Assembly: GCA_028690555.1 (NCBI GenBank)
Contig: JAQVBA010000022.1
Span: forward strand, 1-15,016
Length of the DNA: 15,016 bases
Direction: 5' to 3'
From: Acholeplasmataceae bacterium
GTDB taxonomy: Bacteria > Bacillota_I > Bacilli_A > Acholeplasmatales > Acholeplasmataceae
Under the pieces are notes generated by a model. The model was not told the DNA's origin. It saw nothing but the letters and a program-made list of their open reading frames with translations, and searched no databases. Below, piece after piece: positions 14,250-15,016 of the stretch (the first letter of the stretch is position 1; every line of letters starts with the position of its first letter). A program made the translations under genes and the position numbers.

Positions 14250-14313
14250 TAACGAAAAGAAAGAATTTATGATGAATTAAAGACATTTTACCCATTTTCT
14301 TCGTCATAGATTC

Positions 14314-14341
14314 TTTGTTATACGTAAAATTGCGATATAAT
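14314..14341 (+). promoter_or_regulatory. Candidate promoter of the AI-2E-type permease gene
   Basis: TTTGTT (14314-14319), a 16-base spacer and TATAAT (14336-14341) on the plus strand, 29 bases before the ATG. The -10 is perfect and the -35 partial. It diverges from the channel promoter about 90 bases away. Confidence 0.5.
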
Positions 14342-14370
14342 GAAGAAAAGAAATTGATATCGAGGTGACT

Positions 14371-15016
14371 ATGAACAAAAACTTTTTTTCCAAAGAAAAA
14401 TTACAAACATTTTTAATGATTGTATCGATCATCACGGTAACACTCATAGGTCTTTATGTTTTAAATTTACTTGCAGCAAATATCATTCAAGGTATTGGCG
14501 CTGCAGCAAGATCAGTTTTGATTCCTTTTTTCTTAGCTTTTTTCTTGAGTTTCATCATTGGACCTTTTTCTAATTTAATCCACAAAACAACAAAAATCCC
14601 CAAAAGAACAAGCATTGTTTTATCGATATTTATTGGATTCATTGTTTTAGGTGGCATGTTTTTCTTGATATTTTCATTCTTTATCTCACAAGTTTTAAGC
14701 ATTTTTCAAGCGTTGTTAACATATTTTGAAGGCTCAAATCAAGAAGCTTTCATGATTGAATTGATTCAAGTGATTCAAGCATATTTCCAAGATACCCACG
14801 TGACTGAAATTTGGGAACAAATCTCAAGTGAAGGTGTAACTTTTGAAAAATTAATGAATTATGTAGGAAGCATATTTGTTTTCATCTCGGGTGCTGCATC
14901 TAATTTATTTGAAGCCATCTTTTCAATTGTTTTAACTCCTGTTTTTCTATATTATTTGATTAAAGAAAAATCACTTATTTTCGAAAGCATCGTTAAAATC
15001 TTTCCAAAAACGATTA
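14371..15016 (+). CDS. AI-2E family transporter (permease), N-terminal part; runs off the window
   Basis: An open frame of 215 codons without a stop. A GAGGTG ribosome site (14362-14367) stands three bases before ATG 14371. The protein begins with one hydrophobic helix (about 14-34), then the paired helices I-P-F-F-L-A-F-F-L-S-F-I-I-G-P (about 51-65) and a further long hydrophobic stretch (about 77-105). An amphipathic extracytoplasmic or lateral region follows (about 106-160), and then more helices ending in L-T-P-V-F-L-Y-Y-L-I-K-E-K near 188-200. The P-F-F-L-A-F-x-L-S-F-x-x-x-P and T-P-V-F-L-Y-Y motifs identify the PF01594 (AI-2E/YtvI/PerM-like) family. Members export or exchange diverse solutes, sodium included in some; autoinducer transport is not implied. 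The complete protein is usually about 350-400 residues, so roughly half is seen. Confidence 0.87.
   Translation, partial: MNKNFFSKEKLQTFLMIVSIITVTLIGLYVLNLLAANIIQGIGAAARSVLIPFFLAFFLSFIIGPFSNLIHKTTKIPKRTSIVLSIFIGFIVLGGMFFLIFSFFISQVLSIFQALLTYFEGSNQEAFMIELIQVIQAYFQDTHVTEIWEQISSEGVTFEKLMNYVGSIFVFISGAASNLFEAIFSIVLTPVFLYYLIKEKSLIFESIVKIFPKTI

Noticed and set aside
14213..14370. c-di-AMP (ydaO) or Mg-type riboswitch for the channel
   Set aside because: The predicted RNA upstream of the stem is too short and lacks the conserved blocks of these riboswitches as far as I can see.
14487..14702. Minus-strand open frame antisense to the AI-2E-type permease
   Set aside because: The plus-strand frame shows a conserved transmembrane family; the antisense frame is lysine-rich and without a ribosome site.
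1..15016. UGA read as tryptophan (Mycoplasma code)
   Set aside because: Genes end properly at TGA (1691-1693) and conserved proteins are full length with UGG tryptophans, so the standard bacterial code applies.
1..15016. Insertion sequences, phage genes, CRISPR arrays or defence systems
   Set aside because: No transposase or integrase motifs, no regular repeat-spacer pattern and no terminal inverted repeats bounding a block were found.

Overview
This is an AT-rich bacterial window. UGA works as a stop (the 1691-3127 gene ends in TGA), Shine-Dalgarno sites are strong AAGGAGG-type, promoters are SigA-like, and the tRNA encodes its CCA end. With a B. subtilis-like gene set (GlpP, UvrX/YolD, RluF) and a SigA-type layout, this points to a low-GC Bacillota or standard-code Mycoplasmatota lineage (Acholeplasma- or Izemoplasma-like). 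The exact taxon cannot be read from the window. Nearly all genes lie on the minus strand, so they are described in their reading direction, from high to low coordinates.

Right end (12.3-15.0 kb): an AI-2E-type membrane permease starts on the plus strand and runs off the window. Divergent from it is a CASTOR/POLLUX-type ion channel with a two-helix pore and cytosolic RCK-like domains; its short leader carries a terminator-like hairpin. Next (9.7-12.05 kb) is a lipoprotein that joins two InlB-type (Listeria-Bacteroides) repeats to a family 5 peptide-type solute-binding domain, with no permease beside it. A strong terminator separates it from an MFS transporter (8.4-9.6 kb). A perfect 20-bp palindromic bidirectional terminator is shared between that transporter and a convergent tRNA-Pro(CGG), which follows a GNAT acetyltransferase (7.7-8.2 kb).

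Middle (3.9-7.6 kb, minus strand): a six-helix membrane protein with its own good promoter; a cyclophilin (ppiB) and rluF, which look translationally coupled; a terminator; then a UvrX/YqjW-type Y-family DNA polymerase overlapping a YolD-like gene, preceded by a tandem repeated dyad that may be a damage-response operator.

Left end (1-3.88 kb, minus strand): a complete glycerol/glycerol-3-phosphate operon. A near-consensus promoter begins six bases after the yolD stop and drives glpP (antiterminator), a GlpA-like FAD/[2Fe-2S] dehydrogenase, an FAD/NAD dehydrogenase, a DUF1667 cysteine protein and glpK (N-terminus only). Terminator-like hairpins sit both in the glpP leader and between glpP and the dehydrogenase. 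This suggests that GlpP with glycerol-3-phosphate controls its own operon at two points. GlpK would make glycerol-3-phosphate, and the three-protein dehydrogenase would oxidise it to dihydroxyacetone phosphate.

No mobile element, CRISPR array or wholly new system is evident. The most interesting items are the double attenuation layout of the glp operon, the repeat-lipoprotein/solute-binding fusion, the channel gene with a leader attenuator, and the repeated dyads before the polymerase.
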